DNA of 64,000 bases from Sphingobium sp. (lineage in GTDB: Bacteria; Pseudomonadota; Alphaproteobacteria; Sphingomonadales; Sphingomonadaceae): contig QFQF01000013.1 in NCBI GenBank assembly GCA_003248935.1, forward strand, positions 55,883 through 119,882. The letters are read 5' to 3'. Positions within the stretch are counted from its first letter, which is position 1; each line of letters opens with the position of its first letter. A program made the position numbers and the translations under genes. The notes below the pieces were generated by a model. It was not told the origin of the DNA, made no database searches, and saw only the letters and a program-made list of their open reading frames with translations. Below are positions 8,467 to 15,928 of this stretch, piece by piece.

Positions 8467-8618
8467 GAGTCCTCGGGAGTCTGCCGTCAAGTTCAAAAAC
8501 TTAGCAGCCAAGCCTCACACAATGGTTAACAGGAATGGAACGAATGGCGAACCCGCGAGATATTGAGTCCCGACTTCACACGGAGTCTCAACATACGGTG
8601 GTGTGGCATCGAGGACTC
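8467..8618. promoter_or_regulatory. Cluster of five GANTC methylation sites upstream of ccrM
   Basis: GANTC occurs at 8467-8471, 8477-8481, 8565-8569, 8583-8587 and 8614-8618, five times in 152 bases. The two nearest sites lie 35-50 bases before the ccrM start, in what should be its leader. In Caulobacter the ccrM promoter region also carries GANTC sites whose methylation state modulates its own transcription; the same feedback is inferred here. Confidence 0.6.
8522..8529 (-). promoter_or_regulatory. CtrA-like half-site upstream of ccrM
   Basis: The reverse strand reads TTAACCAT, the half-site form recognised by the cell-cycle regulator CtrA, about 90 bases before the ccrM start codon. Caulobacter ccrM is a direct CtrA target. 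There is no second TTAA seven bases away, so this is a half-site only. Confidence 0.45.
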
Positions 8619-8667
8619 AGTGGTTTCGGACACGAAATTTTTTGCGGGTGGAACGGCCGCAAGAGCT

Positions 8668-9576
8668 TCACGCCGGGTCCGGAAGCGCCTTTTCACCCGC
8701 TTCAGCGGTCAATATCGTGCCGATCGACGCCGCGACGACCAGAAGCACCGCCACCCACTGCACAACGGTCAGCCGTTCGCCCAGCAGCAGCCCTCCGGCG
8801 ATCGCGCCAACCGCCGGTTCGACGCTGAGCAACACGCCGAAACTGTTGGCCGGAATGCGTTTCAACGCGACCATTTCCAGCGAATAGGGGATCGCGCTGG
8901 ACAGCAGCGCAGTGACCAGACCCATGCCGATCAGCCCGGGCGCCAGCATCGCAGCGCCGGCATTGGCAACGCCGACCGGCACGACGACCATGGCCGCGGT
9001 CGCCATGCCAAGAGCCACCGCCTGTCCAGCGGGCAAGTGCGCCGTCCGCTTGCCGAAGATGATGTAGAGGCCCCAGCAGACACCCGCCCCCATGGCGAAC
9101 AGCACGCCCGTCGGATCGAGCGCATGATCGGTCGCGCGGATCGGCAGCAGGAGCGCGAGACCGGCAAAGGCCAGTCCCACCATCGCGAAATGCGAGGGGC
9201 GGCGGGAGTGGATCAGCGAGACGGTGAGCGGCCCCATGAATTCTATGGCAATGGCGAGGCCGAGCGGGATCGTCCGGATCGCCATGTAGAAACAGAGGTT
9301 CATCATACCAAGCGCCGCGCCATAGCGCATGATCGCCATCAGGCTGGCGCGTGTGATCGGCAATCGCCACGGACGAAAGAACAGGAGCAGCATCAGCGCG
9401 GAGAAGCCGACGCGATAGGCGGTCGTCGCCTCGGCCCCGACCAACGGGAACAGATGCTTCGCAAACGATGTGCCGACACAGAAGGTCGCGACCGACCCGG
9501 CCAGCGCAAGATAGGGCAGTGCCCGCTCCGGCAGCGCCTGCATGCCGGGACGAGAGGAGGAAGCGAACTGCGTCAT
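8668..9576 (-). CDS. EamA/DMT family transporter, RhtA-like exporter
   Basis: The 302-residue membrane protein has about ten hydrophobic segments arranged as two EamA repeats. The second repeat includes GVCWGLYIIFGKR, SSAIPYSLEMVALKRIP and FGVLLSVEPAVGAIAGGLLLGE, the signature of the RhtA group that exports threonine, homoserine and similar compounds. The substrate here is not known. The start at 9576 has a GAGG-rich leader; an in-frame ATG at 9588 is an alternative. It is divergent from an Lrp-type regulator with a shared symmetrical site, so the regulator probably controls this exporter. Confidence 0.88.
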   Translation of the reverse strand: MTQFASSSRPGMQALPERALPYLALAGSVATFCVGTSFAKHLFPLVGAEATTAYRVGFSALMLLLFFRPWRLPITRASLMAIMRYGAALGMMNLCFYMAIRTIPLGLAIAIEFMGPLTVSLIHSRRPSHFAMVGLAFAGLALLLPIRATDHALDPTGVLFAMGAGVCWGLYIIFGKRTAHLPAGQAVALGMATAAMVVVPVGVANAGAAMLAPGLIGMGLVTALLSSAIPYSLEMVALKRIPANSFGVLLSVEPAVGAIAGGLLLGERLTVVQWVAVLLVVAASIGTILTAEAGEKALPDPA

Positions 9577-9615
9577 ACCTCGCCTCATAACGATGCTGCA
9601 CTGGCGAAAGGCGCC

Positions 9616-9655
9616 TAATTCTGCCATCCTGCGCCGAAAACAGGCAGCAGAATTA
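9616..9655. promoter_or_regulatory. Inverted repeat between eamA and lrp, probable Lrp/AsnC operator
   Basis: TAATTCTGC at 9616-9624 is mirrored by GCAGAATTA at 9647-9655. The half-sites are 31 bases apart centre to centre, about three DNA turns, which suits a dimeric or octameric Lrp-type protein. The element fills the 84-base divergent region and ends just before the regulator start at 9661. Confidence 0.55.
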
Positions 9656-9660
9656 TCCAT

Positions 9661-10179
9661 ATGACGGAAACAGTCATTCTGGATGCGTTCGACCAGAAAA
9701 TTCTGGCGCGCGTCCGCCGCAACAACCTCGAACCGGCCCGGTCGATCGCGCAGGGCGTCGGACTTTCGGAAAGTGCCGTCCTGCGGCGCCTGCGCCGTCT
9801 GCGTGCCACCGGCGTGATCATGGCGGATGTCGCCATTATCGACCCGGCGCGCCTGTCGCCGTCGATCACCATCCACGTCCTTGTCGAACTGATCCAGAGC
9901 GGCCTGCGGGCGGAGCAGGCATTCGCGCGACGGATGCAGCAGTGCGAGGAGGTGATCGGCGCGTGGAACGTCACGGGCCGCACCGATTTCCTGCTGATCG
10001 TGACCGTACCCTCGATCGAGGCCTATCAGCGCTTCGCCGACGACATGCTGGCGTCCGACGACAATGTCAGGGGTTTCGAGACGCTCGTCAGCCTGCGGGA
10101 GATCGTCCGTTACGATCCGCTGCGCGCGGGTCGGCCGGAGACAGCCAGACCCGAGACTGCCAGGCCCGAGACGGGCTAG
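9661..10179 (+). CDS. Lrp/AsnC family transcriptional regulator with a PET-repeat tail
   Basis: The 172-residue protein has an N-terminal helix-turn-helix (LDAFDQKILARVRRNN to SESAVLRRLRRLRATGVI) and a C-terminal RAM domain (ITIHVLVELIQSG to FETLVSLREIVRYD). The RAM domain binds amino acids and mediates assembly. The last 17 residues are unusual: RPETARPETARPETG, encoded by an imperfect 15-base tandem repeat after the RAM domain. The neighbouring divergent gene is an amino-acid-type exporter, a common pairing in which the regulator senses the exported amino acid. Confidence 0.9.
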   Translation: MTETVILDAFDQKILARVRRNNLEPARSIAQGVGLSESAVLRRLRRLRATGVIMADVAIIDPARLSPSITIHVLVELIQSGLRAEQAFARRMQQCEEVIGAWNVTGRTDFLLIVTVPSIEAYQRFADDMLASDDNVRGFETLVSLREIVRYDPLRAGRPETARPETARPETG

Positions 10180-10194
10180 GAAACCGCCAGCCCC

Positions 10195-10803
10195 CTACAG
10201 CAGCACAAGCTGCGCCACCGGTGCGAAGCTGCGCCGGTGCAGGGGCGATGGTCCATGTTCCCGCAGTGCCGCGAGGTGCCGCGCGCTGCCATAGCCCTTG
10301 TTCGTTTCCCAGCCATAGTGAGGATGCTCGGCGGCGGCAGCGATCATCATGCGGTCGCGCTCCTCCTTGGCGAGGATCGATGCCGCGGCGATCGACAGGC
10401 ATCGGGCGTCCCCCTCGACGATCGCGGTCGACGGCCAGCGCCAACGGGGACACCGGTTGCCGTCGACCAGCACATGCGCGCAATCACGCGACAGCGCCTC
10501 GACCGCGCGCGTCATGGCCAGCATCGTCGCCCAGAGAATATTGATCTCGTCGATTTCCTCCACGCTGGCGATGCCGATGCCCCAGCAGACCGCCCGCGCC
10601 TTTATCTCCCCCTCAAGCACGGCGCGGCGCGACGCACTGAGCTGCTTGCTGTCGTTGAGACCCTGCGGGCAGTCGTCCCGGTCCAGAATGACGGCCGCCG
10701 CGACGACCGGCCCCGCCAGAGGCCCCCGGCCCGCCTCATCGACGCCGGCGATCAGGCCGCCCGTCATCTGATGATGATGCAGTTCATGGGAGAAATCAGG
10801 CAT
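10195..10803 (-). CDS. rnhB: Ribonuclease HII
   Basis: RNase HII removes ribonucleotides and RNA primers from DNA. The 202-residue product has the conserved start GGLIAGVDEAGRGPLAGPVVAAAV, carrying the catalytic Asp-Glu-Ala-Gly-Arg-Gly motif, then LNDSKQLSASRR, VLVDGN and SIAAASILAKEERDRMM with the second catalytic Asp, and HPHYGWETNKGYGSARH. The ATG at 10803 lies 8 bases inside the end of thiD, suggesting coupled translation. ATG 10765 (MTGGLIAG) is another possible start. The long in-frame extension to 10884 is inside thiD and is not real. Confidence 0.96.
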   Translation of the reverse strand: MPDFSHELHHHQMTGGLIAGVDEAGRGPLAGPVVAAAVILDRDDCPQGLNDSKQLSASRRAVLEGEIKARAVCWGIGIASVEEIDEINILWATMLAMTRAVEALSRDCAHVLVDGNRCPRWRWPSTAIVEGDARCLSIAAASILAKEERDRMMIAAAAEHPHYGWETNKGYGSARHLAALREHGPSPLHRRSFAPVAQLVLL

Positions 10804-11569
10804 GCGCGTGGAAGCCGTGGGGTACGCCCATCGGGCCGTGACAGCCGCCCAGCCCCGGCGCCAGCGCCAGCGCCTCCCGCACATATTTGCGGCCGCGCTC
10901 CACCGCAGACACGAGGTCCATGCCCTGCCCCAGCCCGGTCGCGACAGCGCTTGCCAGCGTGCAGCCGGTGCCGTGCGTATGGGGCGTGTCGATGCGGGCG
11001 TTGCTCCATGCCTTCACCGCCCCGTCCGGCCCGATCAGCCGATCGGTCAGCATCGGCCCGTCCGCATGGCCGCCCTTCGCCAGCACATGGGTGGAAAAGG
11101 CGGCAGCGATCCCCTCCCCGCCCCCCTTCCCGCCCAGCGCCTCCAGTTCCGGGAGGTTCGGCGTCACCAGCGTGGCGATGGCCATCAGCCGCTCGAATGC
11201 CGCGATGGTGTCCACGTCGGCCAGCATCGACCCGCTGGTCGCCACCATCACGGGATCGAAGACGATCGGTATATCCTTCAGCTGCGTGAGACTGTCGGCC
11301 ACGGCCTCCGCCGTCTGCGCCGATCCGATCATGCCGATCTTCACCGCGTCGACGCCGATGTCGCCGATCACGCTCTCCATCTGCTGGACGACCATGGCGG
11401 CCGGCACCGGATGGACGCCCTGCACGCCCAGCGTGTTCTGCGCCGTGATCGCGGTAATCGCCGTCATCGGATGACCACCGAGCGTGGTCACCGTCCGGAT
11501 ATCCGCCTGGATACCCGCGCCGCCGCCGCTGTCGGACCCGGCGATGATCAGGATGCGGGCAATCGTCAC
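10796..11569 (-). CDS. thiD: Hydroxymethylpyrimidine/phosphomethylpyrimidine kinase
   Basis: ThiD phosphorylates HMP and HMP-phosphate to HMP-diphosphate for thiamine synthesis. The 257-residue protein belongs to the ribokinase fold: the N-terminal IIAGSDSGGGAGIQADI, middle VKIGMIGS and DPVMVATSG, and the C-terminal catalytic loop HGTGCTLASAVA are all present. The start is GTG at 11569, overlapping the stop of the DUF1272 gene as GTGA. No other thiamine genes are nearby and I see no TPP riboswitch. Confidence 0.95.
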   Translation of the reverse strand: MTIARILIIAGSDSGGGAGIQADIRTVTTLGGHPMTAITAITAQNTLGVQGVHPVPAAMVVQQMESVIGDIGVDAVKIGMIGSAQTAEAVADSLTQLKDIPIVFDPVMVATSGSMLADVDTIAAFERLMAIATLVTPNLPELEALGGKGGGEGIAAAFSTHVLAKGGHADGPMLTDRLIGPDGAVKAWSNARIDTPHTHGTGCTLASAVATGLGQGMDLVSAVERGRKYVREALALAPGLGGCHGPMGVPHGFHAHA

Positions 11570-11790
11570 CCCTTGTGCTTCCGCTCGGTCGAGGCAGGGT
11601 TATTTGCCAGCGCCTTGCCGACGCGGGTCGGCCGGTCCATCAGCTCGCCGCCGCAATTGGGGCAACGGTCGTCCAGCGCCTCCGCGCAGGGAACGCAGAA
11701 CGTGCATTCGAACGAGCAGATGAACGCACCCGGCTCGTCGGCGGGCAGGTCGGCGCCGCAGCGTTCGCAATCGGGACGCATCTCAAGCAT
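11566..11790 (-). CDS. DUF1272 domain protein, small zinc-finger-like
   Basis: This 74-residue soluble protein is packed with paired cysteines (CERCGADL, CSFECTFCVPCAEA, CPNCGGEL), which should hold one or two zinc ions. The pattern is that of DUF1272. Function is unknown. It is translationally coupled to thiD by a 4-base overlap and lies 33 bases downstream of glmM on the same strand, so it is probably part of a glmM-DUF1272-thiD-rnhB transcript. Confidence 0.85.
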   Translation of the reverse strand: MLEMRPDCERCGADLPADEPGAFICSFECTFCVPCAEALDDRCPNCGGELMDRPTRVGKALANNPASTERKHKG

Positions 11791-11823
11791 GGCCGCAGCC
11801 CCATAATCCGATGCTGGATGATG

Positions 11824-13164
11824 TCATGCCGCCGCCTTCTCCACGGCCGCGCAGATGCGGTCGACGACGTCGCGCACCTGATCCTCCCGGTCGCCTTCCG
11901 CCATCACGCGGATGACCGGCTCCGTGCCGGAGGGACGGATGACCAGCCGTCCCGCCCCGTTCAGTTCCGCCTCCGCCAGCGCGATGGTCCGCTTCACATC
12001 TTCATGCTCCAGCGGCTTGCCGCCGGCGAAGCGCACGTTCTTCAGAAGCTGCGGCACCGCATCGAACTGATGCAGCAGCTCGCTCGCGGGCTTCCCGCCA
12101 CGGATCAGCGCCGCCAGCACCTGCAGGGCCGCGATCATGCCGTCGCCGGTGGTCGCATAGTCGGACAGGATCATGTGACCGGACTGCTCGCCGCCGACGT
12201 TGAACCCGCCCTCGCGCATCCGTTCCAGAACATAGCGGTCGCCGACCTTGGTCCGCTCCAGGCCGATGCCCTGGCCGGACAGGAACCGCTCCAGCCCCAG
12301 GTTCGACATGACCGTCGCGACCAGCCCGCCGCCCCGCAACGTGCCCGCCCTCGCCCAGTTCGCGGCGATCAGCGCCATGATCTGGTCGCCGTCGACGATC
12401 CGCCCGCCCTCGTCCACGACGATCAGCCGGTCGGCATCCCCGTCGAGCGCGATACCGATATCGGCGCCGGAGGACATGACCGTTTCCTGCAGCAGCAACG
12501 GCGATGTCGACCCGCATCCATCGTTGATGTTGACGCCGTTCGGATCGACGCCGACCGCAATCACCTCCGCGCCCAGTTCCCACAGGGCAGAGGGCGCGAC
12601 CTGATAGGCGGCGCCGTTGGCGCAGTCGACGACGATGCGAAGACCATCGAGGCGCAGGTCCGCGGGGAAGCTGGACTTGAGCGCATGGATATAGCGCCCG
12701 CGCGCATCCTCGACACGCCGCGCACGGCCGATATCCTTCGACGCGGCGAGCGGAATGTCCGTTTCCAGCAGCGCCTCGATCTTCGCCTCGTCGGCGTCGG
12801 ACAGCTTGTATCCGTCCGGCCCGAACAGCTTGATGCCGTTGTCATAATAGGGGTTGTGGCTGGCGGAGATCATCACGCCCAGATCCGCCCGCATCGAATG
12901 GGCCAGCATCGCGACGGCGGGCGTCGGGATCGGGCCGAACTGCACCACGTCCATGCCCACGGCCGTGAAACCCGCGACCAGCGCGTTTTCGACCATATAG
13001 CCCGACAGCCGGGTATCCTTCCCGATGACGACCCGGTGCCGGTGCTTGCCGCGCAGAAAATGCGTCCCCGCCGCCATCCCGACCTTCATCGCCAGCTCCG
13101 GGGTCATCGGCCATTGATTTGTCCGCCCCCGAATTCCATCTGTACCGAAATAGCTGCGCGCCAT
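11824..13164 (-). CDS. glmM: Phosphoglucosamine mutase
   Basis: GlmM converts glucosamine-6-phosphate to glucosamine-1-phosphate for UDP-GlcNAc, hence for peptidoglycan and lipid A. The 446-residue length and the start MARSYFGTDGIRGRTNQWPM are standard. The active-site phosphoserine loop is ISASHNPYYDNGIKLFG, the metal site DGDADR (IALDGDADRLIVVDE), the sugar loop GGEQSGHMI and the phosphate loop RPSGTEPVIRVMAEG. The open frame continues far upstream on the same strand, but only because the region is GC-rich; ATG 13164 gives the family start. Confidence 0.97.
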   Translation of the reverse strand: MARSYFGTDGIRGRTNQWPMTPELAMKVGMAAGTHFLRGKHRHRVVIGKDTRLSGYMVENALVAGFTAVGMDVVQFGPIPTPAVAMLAHSMRADLGVMISASHNPYYDNGIKLFGPDGYKLSDADEAKIEALLETDIPLAASKDIGRARRVEDARGRYIHALKSSFPADLRLDGLRIVVDCANGAAYQVAPSALWELGAEVIAVGVDPNGVNINDGCGSTSPLLLQETVMSSGADIGIALDGDADRLIVVDEGGRIVDGDQIMALIAANWARAGTLRGGGLVATVMSNLGLERFLSGQGIGLERTKVGDRYVLERMREGGFNVGGEQSGHMILSDYATTGDGMIAALQVLAALIRGGKPASELLHQFDAVPQLLKNVRFAGGKPLEHEDVKRTIALAEAELNGAGRLVIRPSGTEPVIRVMAEGDREDQVRDVVDRICAAVEKAAA

Positions 13165-13266
13165 GTCCGCCCGATCCGTTTTCACCGAAGCCGCCTGATA
13201 GCGTGTAGCGGACAACCCGGCGACCCCTTTCGCATTCACGAGGCCGCTTCTCGACAGGAGATCATC

Positions 13267-14259
13267 ATGCATTATCGCACGCTGGGCCAAGGCCTTCAGG
13301 TATCGGCGCTCGGGGTCGGCTGCATGCCGATGGCCGGGGTCGGCACCAACATGTACGGCGCCGCCACGGAGGACGAGTCGATCGCGACGATCCACCGCGC
13401 CATCGATCTGGGCGTCACCTTCTTCGACACGGCGGAGATATATGGCCCGCACCGGAACGAGGAACTGGTCGGCAAGGCGATCCGGGGCAAACGCGACGGC
13501 CTGGTCATCGCCACCAAGTTCGGCTTCACCTTCGACGAGGGCGGGATGCGCGGGGTGGATTCCTCTCCGCAGAACGTCCGCCGCGCCTGCGAAGGATCGC
13601 TGAAGCGGCTGGGCCTCGAGACGATCGACCTTTACTACCAGCATCGGGTCGATCCCAAGGTGCCGATCGAGGAGACGATGGCGGCGCTCGTCGAACTGAA
13701 GCGGGAGGGGAAGATCCTGCACATCGGATTGTCCGAGGCCGCCCCCGCCACGATCCGCCGGGCGGCCGCCATCCACCCGATCACCGCGCTCCAGTCCGAA
13801 TATTCGCTGTGGGAGCGGGACATCGAGGAAGCGATATTGCCGACATGCCGCGAACTCGGCATCGGCTTCGTGCCGTACAGCCCGCTGGGCCGCGGCTTCC
13901 TGACCGGACAGATCGCCAGCCGCGCCGACCTGCCGGAGGGCGACTATCGCCGCAACGACCCGCGCTATTCGGAGGAGAATTTCGCCGCCAACATGGGCAT
14001 CGTCACCACAGTGAAGGCGGTCGCGGCGAAGCACGGGATCAGCGGCGCGCAGGTGGCGCTCGCCTGGCTGATGGCGCAGGGTGGCGACATCGTTCCGATC
14101 CCCGGCTTCAAGCGCCGCGCCACGCTGGAGGACAGCATGGCTGCGGTCGACGCCGCCCTTGACGCCCACGACCTCGCTGCGCTGGACAAGGCGGCACCGC
14201 GCGGCGGCACAGCAGGACCGCGCTATGGCGAGGCGGTGCTGGCCATGACCCGGCTCTGA
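13267..14259 (+). CDS. Aldo/keto reductase
   Basis: This is a 330-residue NADPH-dependent oxidoreductase with the TIM-barrel aldo/keto reductase fold. The catalytic tetrad can be read in FFDTAEIYG (Asp, Tyr), VIATKFG (Lys) and YYQHRVD (His). The cofactor segment VPYSPLGRGFLTGQI and IPGFKRRATLEDSMAA are typical of the AKR13/YajO-like group. The start has AGGAG seven bases upstream. It faces away from glmM and is convergent with the carboxylesterase gene, with a strong hairpin between. The physiological substrate cannot be told from sequence. Confidence 0.93.
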   Translation: MHYRTLGQGLQVSALGVGCMPMAGVGTNMYGAATEDESIATIHRAIDLGVTFFDTAEIYGPHRNEELVGKAIRGKRDGLVIATKFGFTFDEGGMRGVDSSPQNVRRACEGSLKRLGLETIDLYYQHRVDPKVPIEETMAALVELKREGKILHIGLSEAAPATIRRAAAIHPITALQSEYSLWERDIEEAILPTCRELGIGFVPYSPLGRGFLTGQIASRADLPEGDYRRNDPRYSEENFAANMGIVTTVKAVAAKHGISGAQVALAWLMAQGGDIVPIPGFKRRATLEDSMAAVDAALDAHDLAALDKAAPRGGTAGPRYGEAVLAMTRL

Positions 14260-14266
14260 CCGGCAC

Positions 14267-14298
14267 GGGCGCCCGGCGCCAAGCGGCGCCGGGCGCCC
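14267..14298. terminator. Strong hairpin between convergent genes, bidirectional terminator
   Basis: Arms of 14 bases (14267-14280 and 14285-14298) pair perfectly around AAGC. It lies between the stops of the aldo/keto reductase and the carboxylesterase. There is no long T run on either side, so it may act as a stabilising or rho-assisted end. Confidence 0.65.
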
Positions 14299-14305
14299 TG
14301 ACGTT

Positions 14306-15778
14306 CTATTTCCCTGCCTCGACGTTCCGGGCGACGGCGTCCAGCGTGCCACCGAGCGGATCCTTCCCGAACGACGCCTTCCCCCCGGCCGAAAGGTCGA
14401 GCATACCGTCGTCGGCACGGCTGTATCGCTCCCAGCGCGGCAGTCCGCCACCATTGGGATCGCCCTTCTTCACGAAGTTCACCAGATAGGCGCTGGCGAT
14501 CCGGCCCATGTCGACGTCCCCGGCGCTCGTCGCAGCGCCATATTTGACCGCCTCCGTATGGAAGAAGAACGGGATGTCACTGGCGTGAGAGGCGCCGTCC
14601 GGCGACCGCGCACGGGCGCTCTGCGCGACGTAGGAGAAACGGTAATAATAAGCCGGAACCGCTGCGTCCGACAGCAGGGCGGCCATATGACGCGCCCCTT
14701 CGACCATCGGCCCGGTCGTCCCGCCAATGTCCGCGCTCGTCGCGCCGACCATCACGGGGACGTGGGCAAAGGCACCGCTGTCATAGGCGGCCACGCTGTC
14801 CACGGCGACGCGGCCATCGGCGACCGGCGCGGTATAGGTGCGCGGCCCGGGCTTCGGCGCGAATATGGCCATCAGGTTGAGGCCGTCCACTACCGCATCC
14901 GCCGGAAGGGCACGCAGCCTGGCAAGAGCATCGGCGCCGGTGCCGTCTATCCCCTTCCCCTGCGCGAAGCCGATGGCGGCCCGTTCGGCGGCGGCGAGCG
15001 AATTGTCCCCCATCATCCCGGCACGGCCGCCGCCGGACTGGATGACGGCCCTGCCGAACAGTCCCTTCGTCATCGGCGAGGTGACGAGCGCATGGACCGA
15101 CATGCCACCAGCCGACTCGCCCACGATCGTCACATTGGCGGGATCGCCGCCGAACGCCGCGATGTTCCGCTTCACCCAGCGCAGTGCCGCGATCTGGTCC
15201 ATATAGCCGTAATTGGCGACAAGCCCGCTATCGGCATCCGCCTTTAGCAAGGCTGGATGAGCGAAGGTGCCGAAGCGCCCGAGCCGGTAGTTGAAGCTGA
15301 AGACCAATATGCCCTGCTTCGCCAGTTCCGTTCCGGCATAGGTCGGCGGCGAGGCCCCGCCGTTCAGGAAGCCGCCGCCGTAAATCCAGACGAGGACCGG
15401 CAGCTTGCCCGCAGCCCGCACCGGCCGCCAGACATTGGCGTACAGGCAATCCTCCGCCGGGGGCGTGCCGATCGGCGCGGCGTCGCTGGGGAACGGCAGC
15501 TGGGCACAATCATGACCATAAGCGCTCGCGTCGCGTACGCCCGCCCATGACGCGGCGGGTTGCGGCGCACGCCAGCGCAGGTCGCCGACCGGCGGCGCGG
15601 CGAACGGAATGCCCTTGAACGCGACAACGCCGTCCGCCTCCACGCCTTTCAGCCGGCCGGTCTCGACCGCCACTTCTGTATTTGCAGCGGTCGCCTGCGC
15701 CAGCACGGACTGGGTTAAGAGCGGCGAGCCCACCGTCAGGACGAGCGAGAGTAATGCGTACCGGACCCGAGCAGACAT
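14306..15778 (-). CDS. Secreted carboxylesterase/lipase, type B family
   Basis: The 490-residue protein has a signal peptide (cleavage near VLAQA at residues 25-29) and is predicted to be periplasmic or secreted. It has the alpha/beta hydrolase fold of type B carboxylesterases: FKGIPFAAPPVGDLRWRAP, EDCLYANVWRP, the oxyanion hole YGGGF, and the nucleophile Ser222 in GESAGG. The His is probably in DGASHASDIPF near the C-terminal third. Substrate could be any carboxylic ester. It is divergent from the AGCS symporter gene with a palindrome in between. Confidence 0.92.
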   Translation of the reverse strand: MSARVRYALLSLVLTVGSPLLTQSVLAQATAANTEVAVETGRLKGVEADGVVAFKGIPFAAPPVGDLRWRAPQPAASWAGVRDASAYGHDCAQLPFPSDAAPIGTPPAEDCLYANVWRPVRAAGKLPVLVWIYGGGFLNGGASPPTYAGTELAKQGILVFSFNYRLGRFGTFAHPALLKADADSGLVANYGYMDQIAALRWVKRNIAAFGGDPANVTIVGESAGGMSVHALVTSPMTKGLFGRAVIQSGGGRAGMMGDNSLAAAERAAIGFAQGKGIDGTGADALARLRALPADAVVDGLNLMAIFAPKPGPRTYTAPVADGRVAVDSVAAYDSGAFAHVPVMVGATSADIGGTTGPMVEGARHMAALLSDAAVPAYYYRFSYVAQSARARSPDGASHASDIPFFFHTEAVKYGAATSAGDVDMGRIASAYLVNFVKKGDPNGGGLPRWERYSRADDGMLDLSAGGKASFGKDPLGGTLDAVARNVEAGK

Positions 15779-15863
15779 CGTTTTCCTTTCACAACCAAGG
15801 ACTCATGACACGCCGACTGCACCGGCATCCGCTGCCAAGCACATATCCATCGCCATGAAAAGG

Positions 15864-15878
15864 CACCGATAATCGGTG
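15864..15878. promoter_or_regulatory. 15-bp palindrome between carboxylesterase and AGCS genes
   Basis: CACCGAT, one base, ATCGGTG form a perfect odd palindrome in the 150-base divergent region, 51 bases before the symporter start and 86 bases from the esterase start. Operator sites of dimeric regulators often look like this. No candidate regulator gene is adjacent. Confidence 0.4.
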
Positions 15879-15928
15879 GCCCGGACGATCGGGTCTTCGT
15901 CTGCCCGCGACCATTCTCGATCAATCCG

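Noticed and set aside
11575..14259. A continuous 894-codon open frame on the + strand
   Set aside because: Only the part from 13267 is a gene (aldo/keto reductase). The rest is antisense to glmM and DUF1272, with Arg/Asp/His-rich shadow sequence caused by high GC.
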